A DNA stretch of 64,000 bases from Rutidosis leptorrhynchoides (Eukaryota > Streptophyta > Magnoliopsida > Asterales > Asteraceae). This document shows positions 12,496-22,603 of this stretch, piece after piece. The translations under genes were made by a program, and so were the position numbers. The DNA is taken from the NCBI RefSeq assembly GCF_046630445.1, contig NC_092335.1:309242501-309306500 (forward strand), read 5' to 3'. Each line of letters opens with the position of its first letter. Positions within the stretch are counted from its first letter, which is position 1. The notes under the pieces are model-generated. The model saw nothing but the letters and a program-made list of their open reading frames with translations. It searched no databases and had not been told where the DNA came from.

Positions 12496-13087
12496 GGTCG
12501 TAACAGATGTCAGTTATGTGGTGATGATGTTGAGACAATTGAACATTCCCTAATCTTTTGCAAATCGGCTATGGATATTTTGTCCTGAATATATAGATGG
12601 TGGGAGTTGGGTACTATGCCTAACCTTAGTGTGAGAGAAGGGTTTGTTGGAAATTACAATGTGGATTCTTTGGAGCTCGGTTCAAAGATTTGGCAAGCGG
12701 TCGAGTGGACGAGTGGATATTTAATTTGTAAGAATCGAAATAACAAAACCTTCAAAATAAATCGTTGGACGACCCTACTGCCCTGGGTGAGATTCAAGTG
12801 ATAAGTTTCGATTGGATATCGAGAAGAATAAAGGATAGGAAAATCGAATGGCATGATTGGTTGACAAACCCTCAAGTATATCTTAAGTAAAATGTGTTTC
12901 AAGTAGTTATGTATGACTATTGAAAGCTTGGTGCGATGTCCGCATAAAGCCTCGAATGGTTGGTCCATATGTTCTAGTTTTGTATGTAGTAGCATAGTTA
13001 TAGCGTAGATGGATGTTTCGTGTTGAGTGTATTCTCAAGTTGTATGTCTGTTTAATTTTAATAAAAATTTACATGCTTTTCGAAAAA
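12496..13087 (+). pseudogene. LINE (non-LTR retrotransposon) 3' end, reverse transcriptase zinc-binding domain
   Basis: The translation from 12498 reads RCQLCGDDVETIEHS then LIFCKSAMDIL. This is the Cys-x2-Cys ... His-x4-Cys zinc-binding domain that ends plant LINE reverse transcriptase proteins. After a stop, the frame continues as WWELGTMPNLSVRE and later KIWQAVEW and LICKNRN, typical of the C-terminus of that family. A stop and frame changes show it is dead. It is 5'-truncated, the usual state of LINE copies, and ends in an A-rich stretch near 13080. The P450 lies 1.8 kb downstream on the same strand. Confidence 0.75.
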
Positions 13088-13453
13088 AGAAATAAAGAAA
13101 ATTAATTTTGGTGTCTGTGCTAAACTCAACGAAGACGATGAAAATGATTTACGAACATTCACTTTACACCCTGAAGTATGATTGGTTTTACGCGTATAAT
13201 ATTAAATATATATATGTACGAATTCAACCCCTAAACTATATATCATGTTACAAAGTAATTTTAGAAAATACGGAAATAACAAAACCGAACCCTAAAGTAT
13301 ACTTAAATAGTGGAATTGGATACATTATGACAAATAAATTAGGATATTGAAATCATGTGTTATATTTAGTTTAGATTATTTCTATGGAGACTTGGTACCG
13401 CTACTGTTTCAACAGTTGTACCATGGAAAACATAAGATATGTAAAAGGTTATT
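13088..13453 (+). repeat. Direct duplication, copy A
   Basis: The stretch starting AGAAATAAAGAAAATTAATT and ending ATAAGATATGTAAAAGGTTATT recurs at 14101-14451 with about 10% difference by eye. Copy A follows directly on the LINE tail. No credible gene: the 80-codon frame across it is not kept in copy B. Confidence 0.8.
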
Positions 13454-13567
13454 ATGTTTTAATGACGGTGATTTTGTTTCTCCGATATAGCCATTTATTA
13501 TCATAGTTATTACAAACCTTACCATATATATAAAAATATAAATAAGTTTATAATAGTATAATTATTA

Positions 13568-13625
<58 letters not shown>

Positions 13626-14100
13626 CTGGCAAAACACAATAATTGTGAATCCCTTAACTAGAGGAATTTGATTCTAGACTTTTATGAGAAATAGGTGGGA
13701 GACTCATTTATATTCACCAACCTGCTACATAATTATTTACACTCCTTTCGACTCAACACATACAAAATAAAATAAACCAAACATTCAAAACTTAATGTAA
13801 AAAAAGAGGAGAGCAAGTGAAGCCAACAAGAATCTTATACGTCGTTAGTTTTGATAGAAGCCCGATTTCATCATATATATATATAAACTTCATCCGAACT
13901 TAATTATTAATGTGTTATTAGCACTAGTTTTTTTTCATATATATAATCAAATGAACTGAAAATATGGTTAACTTCGTTGAAATCGAAAGGTTACGGGTCT
14001 TTTAATTAAATTGTTTACTGGTGAGTTAAGACTTATGAATTTAAACTAATACTCTTTTATATGCTACAGTTACTTTTATCACTTGTAAATAAATATTGCT
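13454..14100. other. Spacer between the direct copies, no gene
   Basis: AT-rich DNA separating copies A and B. Apart from the (AT)n tract at 13572-13623, nothing coding or recognisably mobile is seen. Confidence 0.6.
13572..13623. repeat. (AT)n microsatellite
   Basis: An uninterrupted run of about 26 AT dinucleotides. Such runs are length-variable and prone to sequencing error, so the exact copy number should not be trusted. Confidence 0.95.
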
Positions 14101-14451
14101 AGAAATAAAGAAAATTAATTTTGGTGTCTGTACTATACTCAACAAGGAGGATGAAAATGATTTACGAACATTCACTTTACACCCCAAAGTATGATTGGTT
14201 TTACCCTTCTAATATTAAGATAATATATGTACGAATTTAGCCCCTAAACATGTTACAAAGTAATTTTAAAGTACACGGTAATAACAAAACAACCCTGAAG
14301 TATACTTAGATAGTGGAAATGGATACATTATGACAAATAAATTAGTATATTGAAATCAAGTGTTATATTTAGTTAGATTACTTGTATGGAGACAAGTGCT
14401 ACTTTTTCAAAAGTTGTACCATGGAAAACATAAGATATGTAAAAGGTTATT
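14101..14451 (+). repeat. Direct duplication, copy B
   Basis: Second copy of 13088-13453, ending 401 bp upstream of the P450 start. It begins at the same base as copy A (AGAAATAAAG) and ends at the same phrase (AAAAGGTTATT). It contains internal deletions relative to A, for example in the run after TTTAGCCCCTAAAC. Confidence 0.8.
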
Positions 14452-14852
14452 CATTTTTAATTGAATCATGTTACACACAAACCATAGTGTTTTTATGTGA
14501 GATCTTATATTATATATAATAATTTTCTTACATATAAGATGATTAGTTCCGTAGTATTATAAAATTAATTAGCAATAGAAGGAAGTTCTTCTAGATTTAT
14601 ATGCATGTATTTTTTTCTTTCAAATTCCTATGTGGGACACCTATTAATAGATTATCTCTAATTGAGTGTTTATCATAAAATATTAGGAAGTACACTAGCT
14701 AACGCCATGTTTTAATATCCTACATGTGAATCATATTTTATTTTCAAAATGACAAAAATTGAGAGATTGTATTCTTAATATCCAAAATGACATTGAACAC
14801 ACTTCTGTGATAAATTAAAGTATCTCAAGTTGATGTGTTTGCTTAAAAAAAG
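14452..14852 (+). promoter_or_regulatory. Upstream region of the P450
   Basis: 401 bp of AT-rich sequence between duplication copy B and the P450 ATG. TATA-like runs occur near 14508-14520 (TATTATATATAAT), but no element can be assigned with confidence. The direct duplication just upstream means part of the promoter environment is repeat-derived. Confidence 0.3.
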
Positions 14853-16533
14853 ATGCCAGGCAACACCACTTCATCATCCCCTTTGTTTTACCTAATGGAA
14901 TTTCTTATCTCCTCGATCATCATAGGTATATTTGTAACTATCTTTTCATTGTTCAAGTTAATAAATATAATCAAAAAACAAAATCCAAATCCAAAGTTTT
15001 CACTACCTGGTCCATGGAAGCTTCCTATCGTTGGAAGCATATTTTCCATGGTGAGTAGACAACCAACACATTTTGTCCTTCGAAACATGGCTCGAAAATA
15101 TGGTCCGCTAATGCATCTTCAACTCGGTGAGATTTCAGCGTTGATTGTTTCGTCACCTCAACTGGCAAAAGAAATTCTGATAAAGAATGATGCTGCATTT
15201 GCAAACAGGCCTGAAATTCAAGTTGGCAAGACTATCTTGTATAACAGCAGCGATATTGCCTTTACTTCTTATGGTAATTATTGGAGGCAGCTCAGAAAAA
15301 TATGCAGCTCAGAATTGTTTAGTCCAAAGAAAGTTCAGTCGTTTTCTTATATTCGAGAGGAAGAGGTCAAGTTTATGATGAAATCAGTTTTGTCGTCCTC
15401 AAGGTCACCGATTAATCTTAATGAAAAGATTTTTACAATGATGAACACAATAACTTCAAGAGCCGCTTTTGGAAAAATCTACAAAGAACAAGATTTACTA
15501 GTTCAGATGATAAATGAGATGACAGATGTAGCAGGAGGATTCGGTGTGACCGACTTGTTTCCTTCTTATAAGTTTTTAGATGCTATTACAAGGACGAGCT
15601 TGAAGATGAAGAGAATTCATCAAAACCTTGATAGAATACTTAACAACGTCCTTGACGAACATGAAAAAGACAAGAAAAAAATTGTAGGGGTAAAAGATGG
15701 AACAGATAAGGAAGATTTGCTTGATATTCTTTTTAGACTCAAAGATAGTGGTGATCTTGAGTATCCTATCTCAGTTGACAACATCAAAGCAGTGATATTG
15801 GTTAGTATGTAACGCATAACCAAATCATTTATAATAATATTGTCTAAAACAATTAAGTTAACTCAACTAAAATATAAGTTTAATCGCAATCAAACTAATA
15901 ATGTAGTCTTTCTTGCAGGATGTTTTTACAGGTGGAACTGATACTTGCTCATCAACGGTGGAGTGGGCCATGTCTGAAATGATAAGGAACCCTCATGTTT
16001 TAAAAAAAGCACAAGCTGAAGTGCGAGAAGTTTTTAAGGGTAAGGAATTCGTACAAGAAAATGATATACAAGGACTGAAGTATCTAAAGTTGGTGATTAA
16101 AGAAACTTTGAGATTGCATCCCGTAGTTCCGTTATTGCTTCCTAGAGAATGTCGTGAAAGTTGTGTGATCAACGGATATGTCATACATGTAAAAACAAAG
16201 GTCATTATTAATGCGTGGGCTCTTGGAAGGGATCCTGAATTTTGGGAAGATCCGGAATGTTTTCGACCAGATAGGTTTGTAAACAGTAGTATTGATTTCT
16301 CGGGGAAACATTTGGAGTATCTTCCATTTGGGGCGGGAAGAAGGATGTGTCCTGGTAGTTTATTTGGTTTGGCGACGGTTGAGATTAGTTTATCTCATTT
16401 AATTTATTATTGTGATTGGAAATTGCCTGAGCACATAAAGCCGGAAGACTTGGACATGAGTGAGACTTCTGGAGCAACTTGCAGGAGAAAAAATAGTTTG
16501 CATCTAATTGCCACTCCTTATATTCCACAATGA
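14853..16533 (+). CDS. Cytochrome P450 monooxygenase, CYP71 family (two exons)
   Basis: Exons 14853-15800 and 15919-16533 join in phase 0 to give 520 residues, a normal length for a plant A-type P450. It should be a haem-thiolate monooxygenase anchored in the ER membrane and fed by a P450 reductase; the substrate cannot be read from sequence. Visible features: hydrophobic N-terminal anchor (about 14-40), proline hinge LPGPWKLPIVGS (51-62), C-helix WRQLRK (144-149), I-helix GGTDTCSS (321-328), ExxR as KETLR (E378, R381), PERF-type RPDRF (432-436) and haem loop PFGAGRRMCPG with Cys460. Family resemblance is to CYP71D/CYP71AV/CYP71BL-type enzymes, many of which oxidise terpenoids in Asteraceae; this is inference. 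The start at 14853 gives 14 residues before Met15 (14895), which precedes the anchor directly and may be the true start (506 aa). The reading frame is unbroken. Confidence 0.93.
15801..15918 (+). other. P450 intron
   Basis: 118 bp, starting GTTAGTATG and ending TTTCTTGCAG, AT-rich as plant introns are. It lies between AVIL and DVFTGGTDT, the conserved phase-0 intron position of A-type plant P450 genes just before the I-helix oxygen-binding motif. Confidence 0.92.
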
Positions 16534-16689
16534 AAAATCAACTTAGATTTTTGGAACAGTTTACTATTTGAATGTGTCTTTAATTTATAATTTATTCTAG
16601 TGTCATGTATATGATTTTTAGGTTTCTATACTCATTTTTATATGTCCTGTATTAGCTCTGTACGCCACTCTTTTGTTTGTTTTGAACAG

Positions 16690-16988
16690 CTGTTAGGATC
16701 ACTCAGAGGGGACTTAACTACCCACGCGTTCATCTTCTACACAGTTATACCCACCCCAACTACTTGCCTGGGAGGAAGCCCGCACCAATTTCATACGGAG
16801 CATGGACGGTAAAACCTTCTCCCCTTTAAACCCCCCCCCCCCCCCCCCCCCCCCAACGCGATGTGGGAAAGGTGCCATGGGTGGAACTGCATGGCAGGGA
16901 TGAAATTGTGGTTTAATATGTAGCCAACGGGGGCCGAATTCCTGACCTCCCCGAAAGGAGGAAGACCACCAACCGCTGGACTACATCA
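16690..16988 (-). mobile_element. SINE-like element, tRNA-type head at the right end
   Basis: On the minus strand from about 16985 the sequence reads TAGTCCAGCGGTTGGTGGTC, which fits an RNA polymerase III A box (TRGYNNANNGG). About 35 bases on comes AGGAATTCGGCCCC, close to a B box. The rest is a non-coding body that ends near 16690 in AACAAACAAAAG-type sequence on the minus strand. A run of 24 C (16831-16854) interrupts the body. The end points and the family are uncertain. The large element that starts at 16989 entered right at the head. Confidence 0.55.
16831..16854. repeat. Poly(C) tract of 24
   Basis: An uninterrupted run of 24 C inside the SINE-like element. Such a long homopolymer is rare in plant DNA and its length in the assembly is probably unreliable. 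Confidence 0.9.
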
Positions 16989-18216
16989 TGTAGCGACCCG
17001 ACAAAATCGTCATTTGACGGCGCCGTCTACTTAGGTCCCGTTACGTGGTCATATGTCTTTAAAACAACGTTTGACCAAAATATGTCGCATTCATTTCATA
17101 TGTAAAGATGTTTCAAAGTTAACAAAGTAGTTCAACGACTAATACGAACAACGTTTTTAAGTACAAATGAAACTTATGCGACACGATTTAAGTAAAGTCA
17201 AAAGACGCTCCATGTATACAAGTATACTCGACATCCAAGCAAGTATCAAAATAGAGTGCGAAAGCATGTAACACATAGCGTTCAAAGACCTGAGAAAAAC
17301 ATAGAAAATATGTCAACGAAAACGTTGGTGAAATCATAGGTTTAAGTAAGTAAGTAAGTGAGTAAGTACAAATGAACCACAAGATTTATAACGTTGAAAT
17401 AATAGTAAACCATTCTAAAAATTGTTATCACGAGCACCCAATTATCAAGGCTTAACTTTCCACGAACCCCATAAATAAAGTGTTAGAACCTACACTTATA
17501 CTCGAAAATATATTTCATTCGCTTAACGGTAGCGAACCGTCCGAATGAGGGTTTGTCAAACCCGTATGGCCACACAACATAAGTTCTCGCTTACACCCTG
17601 CAAGTGTAACTAATGATAATTGAATTGAGGCATTTTTGTTCTAACTCGTACGTAGAATGCTTGTTTTCGTACTTGTGTTCACTTTATAAAATGAAACGTT
17701 TATGTTTTCTCATCCCAAATATAAGTATAAAAGAGTAAAGTGGGACTATGATCTCACCTTGAGTGCACGAAGGTAAATGTACTTCACAAAGTAAACGTGT
17801 GCAAGAAAGAATGCTAGTCTCGACCTAAACAATAGGTTGTATCAATATCGGTAAACACAGTCGGTTAAAGTGTTCAATTAGTCCTATGGCTCGTTACGAC
17901 TCGATTAATATAGCATGTACGTCAAATTGTCAAGTTTCATGCAAGATACAAGTATGAAAGCACGTTAGAACAATTGTATAAGTATTTGGTTAAGTTTGAA
18001 TGAAAGTCAACTTTGGTCAAGTCAAAGTCAACGAAAAATTCAACACGTTCGGGTCGGGTCTCGGACAATTTTTCTTAGTTTTATAATCATATATGAGCAT
18101 GTTAGAACAAGTTACATGTTAATCGGAGGTGCGTAGCATAGTTGGAATTAAACGAAAAATGACCAAGCAAAGCAGAATCTGACAGTTCATTTGGACGGCG
18201 TCCAGATTGACTGGAT
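16989..18216 (-). repeat. 3' LTR of the old element, outer part
   Basis: From TGTAGCGACCCGACAAAATC at the left edge to the insertion point at 18216. The first 1.07 kb matches 58104-59172 with a few percent difference. It then continues for about 150 bp (18059-18216) with sequence absent from the other LTR. The part next to the insertion holds the palindrome GGACGGCGTCC (18193-18203). An apparent 64-codon frame (17188-17382, minus) is kept in both LTR copies only because the LTRs are copies; I do not call it a gene. Confidence 0.75.
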
Positions 18217-21200
18217 TGTAGTGACCCGAACTTTTCCATGTTTATATATATTAATTGAGATTGATATTTACATGATTAAATGTTTCTAACATGTTAAGCA
18301 ATCAAACTTGTTAAGACTTGATTAATTGAAATATGTTTCATATAGACAATTGACCACCCAAGTTGACCGGTGATTCACGAACGTTAAAACTTGTAAAAAC
18401 TATACGATGACATATATATGGTTATATATATAGTTAACATGTTTTTATTATAAGTATGTATCTCATTAGGTATTTTAACAATGAGTTATATACATAAAAA
18501 TGAGACTATTAATTTAAGAAACTCGAAAACGATATATATAACGATTATCGTTATAACAACGTCTTACTAGGTACATATGAATCATATTAAGATATTGATA
18601 CACTTGGTTAATTATGTTAAATGATAAGTAAATATATTATTAAGTGTATTAACAATGAAATACATATGTAAAAATAAGACTACTAACTTAATGATTTCGA
18701 AACGAGACATATATGTAACGATTATCGTTGTAACGACATTTAACTGTATATACATCATACTAAGATATATTATATATCATAATATCATGATAATATAATA
18801 ATTTAAAATCTCATTTGTTATAATAAATAATGGGTTAACAACATTCAACAAGATCGTTAACCTAAAGGTTTCAAAACAACATTTACATGTAACGACTAAC
18901 GATGACTTAACGACTCAGTTAAAATGTATATACATGTAGTGTTTTAATATGTATTCATACACTTTTTAAAGACTTCAAGACACTTATCAAAATACTTCTA
19001 CTTAACAAAAATGCTTACAATTACATCCTCGTTCAGTTTCATCAACAATTCTACGCGTATGCACCCGTATTCGTACTCGTACAATACACAGCTTTAAATG
19101 TATGTACTATTGGTATATACACTCCAATGATCAGCTCTTAGCAGCCCATGTGAGTCACCTAACACATGTGGGAACCATCATTTGGCAACTAGCATGAAAT
19201 ATCTCATAAGATTACAAAAATATGAGTAATCATTCATGACTTATTTACAGGAAAACAAAATTACATATCCTTTATATCTAATCCATACACCAACGACCAA
19301 AAACACCTACAAACACTTTCATTCTTCAATTTTCTTCATCTAATTGATCTCTCTCAAGTTCTATCTTCAAGTTCTAAGTGTTCTTCATAAATTCTACAAG
19401 TTCTAGTTACATAAAATCAAGAATACTTTCAAGTTTGCTAGCTCACTTCCAATCTTGTAAGGTGATCATCCAACCTCAAGAAATCTTTGTTTCTTACAGT
19501 AGATTATCATTCTAATACAAGGTAATAATCATATTCAAACTTTGGTTCAATTTCTATAACTATAACAATCTTATTTTAAGTGATGATCTTACTTGAACTT
19601 GTTTTCGTGTCATGATTCTGCTTCAAGAACTTCGAGCCATCCAAGGATCCATTGAAGCTAGATCCATTTTTCTCTTTTCCAGTAGGTTTATCCAAGGAAC
19701 TTAAGGTAGTAATGATGTTCATAACATCATTCGATTCATACATATAAAGCTATCTTATTCGAAGGTTTAAACTTGTAATCACTAGAACATAGTTTAGTTA
19801 ATTCTAAACTTGTTCACAAACAAAAGTTAATCCTTCTAACTTGACTTTTAAAATCAACTAAACACATGTTCTATATCTATATGATATGCTAACTTAATGA
19901 TTTAAAACTTGGAAACACGAAAAACACCGTAAAACCGGATTTACGCCGTCGTAGTAACACCGCGGGCTGTTTTGGGTTAGTTAATTAAAAACTATGATAA
20001 ACTTTGATTTAAAAGTTGTTATTCTGAGAAAATGATTTTTATTATGAACATGAAACTATATCCAAAAATTATGGTTAAACTCAAAGTGGAAGTATGTTTT
20101 CTAAAATGGTCATCTAGACGTCGTTCTTTCGACTGAAATGACTACCTTTACAAAAACGACTTGTAACTTATTTTTCTGACAATAAACCTATACTTTTTCT
20201 GTTTATATTCATAAAATATAGTTCAATATGAAACCATAGCAATTTGATTCACTCAAAACGGATTTAAAATGAAGAAGTTATGGGTAAAACAAGATTGGAT
20301 AATTTTTCTCATTTTAGCTACGTGAAAATTTGTAACAAATCTATTCCAACCATAACTTAATCAACTTGTATTGTATATTATGTAATCTTCAGATACTATA
20401 GACACGTATACAATGTTTCGACCTATCATGTCGACACATCTATATATATTTCGGAACAACCATAGACACTCTATATGTGAATGTTGGAGTTAGCTATACA
20501 GGGTTGAGGTTGATTTCAAAATATATATAGTTTGAGTTGTGATCAATACTGAGATACGTATACACTGGGTCGTGGATTGATTCAAGATAATATTTATCGA
20601 TTTATTTCTGTACATCTAACTGTGGACAACTAGTTGTAGGTTACTAACGAGGACAGCTGACTTAATAAACTTAAAACATCAAAATATATTAAAAGTGTTG
20701 TAAATATATTTTGAACATACTTTGATATATATATGTATATATTGTTATAGGTTCGTGAATCAACCAGTGGCCAAGTCTTACTTCCCGACGAAGTAAAAAT
20801 CTGTGAAAGTGAGTTATAGTCCCACTTTTAAAATCTAATATTTTTGGGATGAGAATACATGCAGGTTTTATAAATGATTTACAAAATAGACACAAGTACG
20901 TGAAACTACATTCTATGGTTGAATTATCGAAATCGAATATGCCCCTTTTTATTAAGTCTGGTAATCTAAGAATTAGGGAACAGACACCCTAATTGACGCG
21001 AATCCTAAAGATAGATCTATTGGGCCTAACAAACCCCATCCAAAGTACCGGATGCTTTAGTACTTCGAAATTTATATCATATCCGAAGGGTGTCCCGGAA
21101 TGATGGGGATATTCTTATATATGCATCTTGTTAATGTCGGTTACCAGGTGTTCACCATATGAATGATTTTTATCTCTATGTATGGGATGTGTATTGAAAT

Positions 21201-21642
21201 ATGAAATCTTGTGGTCTATTGTTACGATTTGATATATATAGGTTAAACCTATAACTCACCAACATTTTTGTTGACGTTTAAAGCATGTTTATTCTCAGGT
21301 GAATATTAAGAGCTTCCGTTGTTGCATACTAAAATAAGGACAAGATTTGGAGTCCATGTTTGTATGATATTGTGTAAAAACTGCATTCAAGAAACTGATT
21401 TCGATGTAACATATTTGTATTGTAAACCATTATGTAATGGTCGTGTGTAAACAGGATATTTTAGATTATCATTATTTGATAATCTACGTAAAGCTTTTTA
21501 AACCTTTATTTATGAAATAAAGGTTATGGTTTGTTTTAAAAATGAATGCAGTCTTTGAAAAACGTCTCATATAGAGGTCAAAACCTCGCAACGAAATCAA
21601 TTAATATGGAACGTTTTTAATCAATAAGAACGGGACATTTCA
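18217..21642 (+). repeat. LTR 1 of the chromovirus array
   Basis: 3426 bp, from TGTAGTGACCCG to CGGGACATTTCA, then the primer site. The left TSD (TGGAT) fixes its start. It contains a TATA-like box (19271-19280) and, in its last 400 bp, two hairpins (21260-21273 and 21574-21587) shared with other LTR families in the window. No protein-coding frame is supported. Confidence 0.9.
19271..19280 (+). promoter_or_regulatory. Candidate LTR promoter TATA box
   Basis: TTTATATCTA precedes a pyrimidine-rich leader-like stretch (CTTTCATTCTTCAATTTTCT, then CTCTCTCAAGTTC). The unrelated-looking LTR of the 43801 element has TTTATAACC (44475-44483) at the matching place, followed by a similar leader. Conservation of this layout supports a transcription start just downstream, with a U3 of about 1.07 kb. 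The start itself is not shown. Confidence 0.4.
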
Positions 21643-21644
21643 GT

Positions 21645-21656
21645 TGGTATCCGAGC
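21645..21656 (+). promoter_or_regulatory. Primer-binding site with one change
   Basis: TGGTATCCGAGC, one base different from the standard TGGTATCAGAGC. The same variant is in the second interior (31645-31656), so it was present in the parent element and did not arise after insertion. Confidence 0.75.
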
Positions 21657-21851
21657 GTTGGTCTTAGAGAAATAGAATTTTGCATTAGTGTGTCTTATCG
21701 AGTTTGTTAGGATGCATTAGTGAGTCTGGACTTCGACCGTGTTTACTTGAAAAATTATTGCTTAACAAATTTTGTTGGAAACTATATATTTTTAACATGT
21801 GAATATTATGTGATATATTAATCTCTTAACGCGTTTGATATTATGTGATAG

Positions 21852-22298
21852 ATGTCTACCTCTAGAACAAGTCCCATTGACTCACCTAATAATAATGAAG
21901 AGTCAAATGTAAATTGGAATGATTCGTGGACTGATTCACAAGTTCCCGAAGAGGAACCGGAAGAAGAGTCGGAACCGGAAGAAGAATCGGAACCGGAAGA
22001 AGAATCGGAACCGGATGAAGAAATAGAACCGGTGGGGGAAATAATAAAACGGTTAAGTAAAAGAAAATCCTCAACCAACCGACCAAGGTTAATTATTGTC
22101 AATGGTGTTTCCGCCAAGGAAGCAAAATATTGGGAGGATTACCAATTCTCCGATGAATCGGATTCCGACGAGAATTCCGATGATGTTATAGAAATTACCC
22201 CAACTGAATTTAAAAAGGCAAAAGAAAATAATAAGGGAAAGGGCATAAAAATAGAGAAATCTAATTCCAACCCAGATGAACTTTATATGTATCGTTAA
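21852..22298 (+). CDS. Acidic repeat-bearing ORF upstream of gag (148 aa)
   Basis: I do not recognise a named family. The protein opens with a Ser/Asn-rich segment, then tandem Glu-rich repeats of the form EPEEES (about residues 34-58; 18-bp units in the DNA), a basic patch KRLSKRK (about 66-72), a second acidic run DESDSDENSDD, and a Lys-rich end (FKKAKENNKGKGIKIEK). It has no Cys-His motif and no membrane segment. The alternation of acidic and basic blocks resembles nuclear or histone-binding low-complexity proteins, but that is only suggestive. A diverged counterpart lies at the same place in another element (46894-47364), which argues for a real extra gene of this lineage. The ATG at 21852 is the only sensible start. 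Confidence 0.65.
   Translation: MSTSRTSPIDSPNNNEESNVNWNDSWTDSQVPEEEPEEESEPEEESEPEEESEPDEEIEPVGEIIKRLSKRKSSTNRPRLIIVNGVSAKEAKYWEDYQFSDESDSDENSDDVIEITPTEFKKAKENNKGKGIKIEKSNSNPDELYMYR
21952..22022 (+). repeat. 18-bp tandem repeat in the acidic ORF
   Basis: Four imperfect copies of an 18-bp unit (GAACCGGAAGAAGAATCG), in frame, encode the Glu/Pro/Ser repeats. An independent 18-bp array (GAACCCGAGGAGGAAAGT) encodes the same peptide in the other element at about 47044-47111. Confidence 0.85.
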
Positions 22299-22588
22299 CC
22301 CCCGAAGCCCTTAAGTTGTAACAATGACCCGGGAACCTCTAAACCACCAGGTTTTTCTAAACCAATGTGGACAATGACGGCTCGTATTAGGGGAACATCA
22401 TATATCCCTAGAAACTTGGCAAAACGAACCAAAACTAAACAAGAAGAAACGAGCGAGTCGGAATAAGATAGTTGTATTCGTGTGGTGTAATATATGTAAT
22501 ATAGTGTGCTTATGCTTTATGATATATGTAAAAATTGCTTGTATTAATAAGTATTTTTTTTATGAATCTAACTCTTGTCTATTTTACA

Positions 22589-22589
22589 G
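22589..22589 (+). promoter_or_regulatory. Candidate 3' splice site before the F-box ORF
   Basis: The pyrimidine-rich run CTCTTGTCTATTTTACAG ends here, 14 bases before the F-box ATG at 22604, with a T-rich stretch upstream. It fits a plant 3' splice site and would let a spliced transcript bring the ATG close to the cap. The second interior has the same (32589). The matching donor was not identified. Confidence 0.4.
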
Positions 22590-22603
22590 TATAAAAATAC
22601 AAA

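Noticed and set aside
12607-12995. A small plus-strand frame and a 113-codon minus-strand frame upstream of the P450
   Set aside because: The plus-strand frame is part of the decayed LINE C-terminus and the minus-strand frame is its antisense shadow.
20689-20895. 68-codon minus-strand frame in the chromovirus LTR (also 30689 and 40645)
   Set aside because: It lies in LTR non-coding sequence, varies in length among copies and has no protein signature.
21818-22117. Minus-strand Ser/Gly-rich frames opposite the acidic ORF (also 31818 and 46845)
   Set aside because: They mirror the Glu-rich repeat on the other strand and are not conserved outside it.
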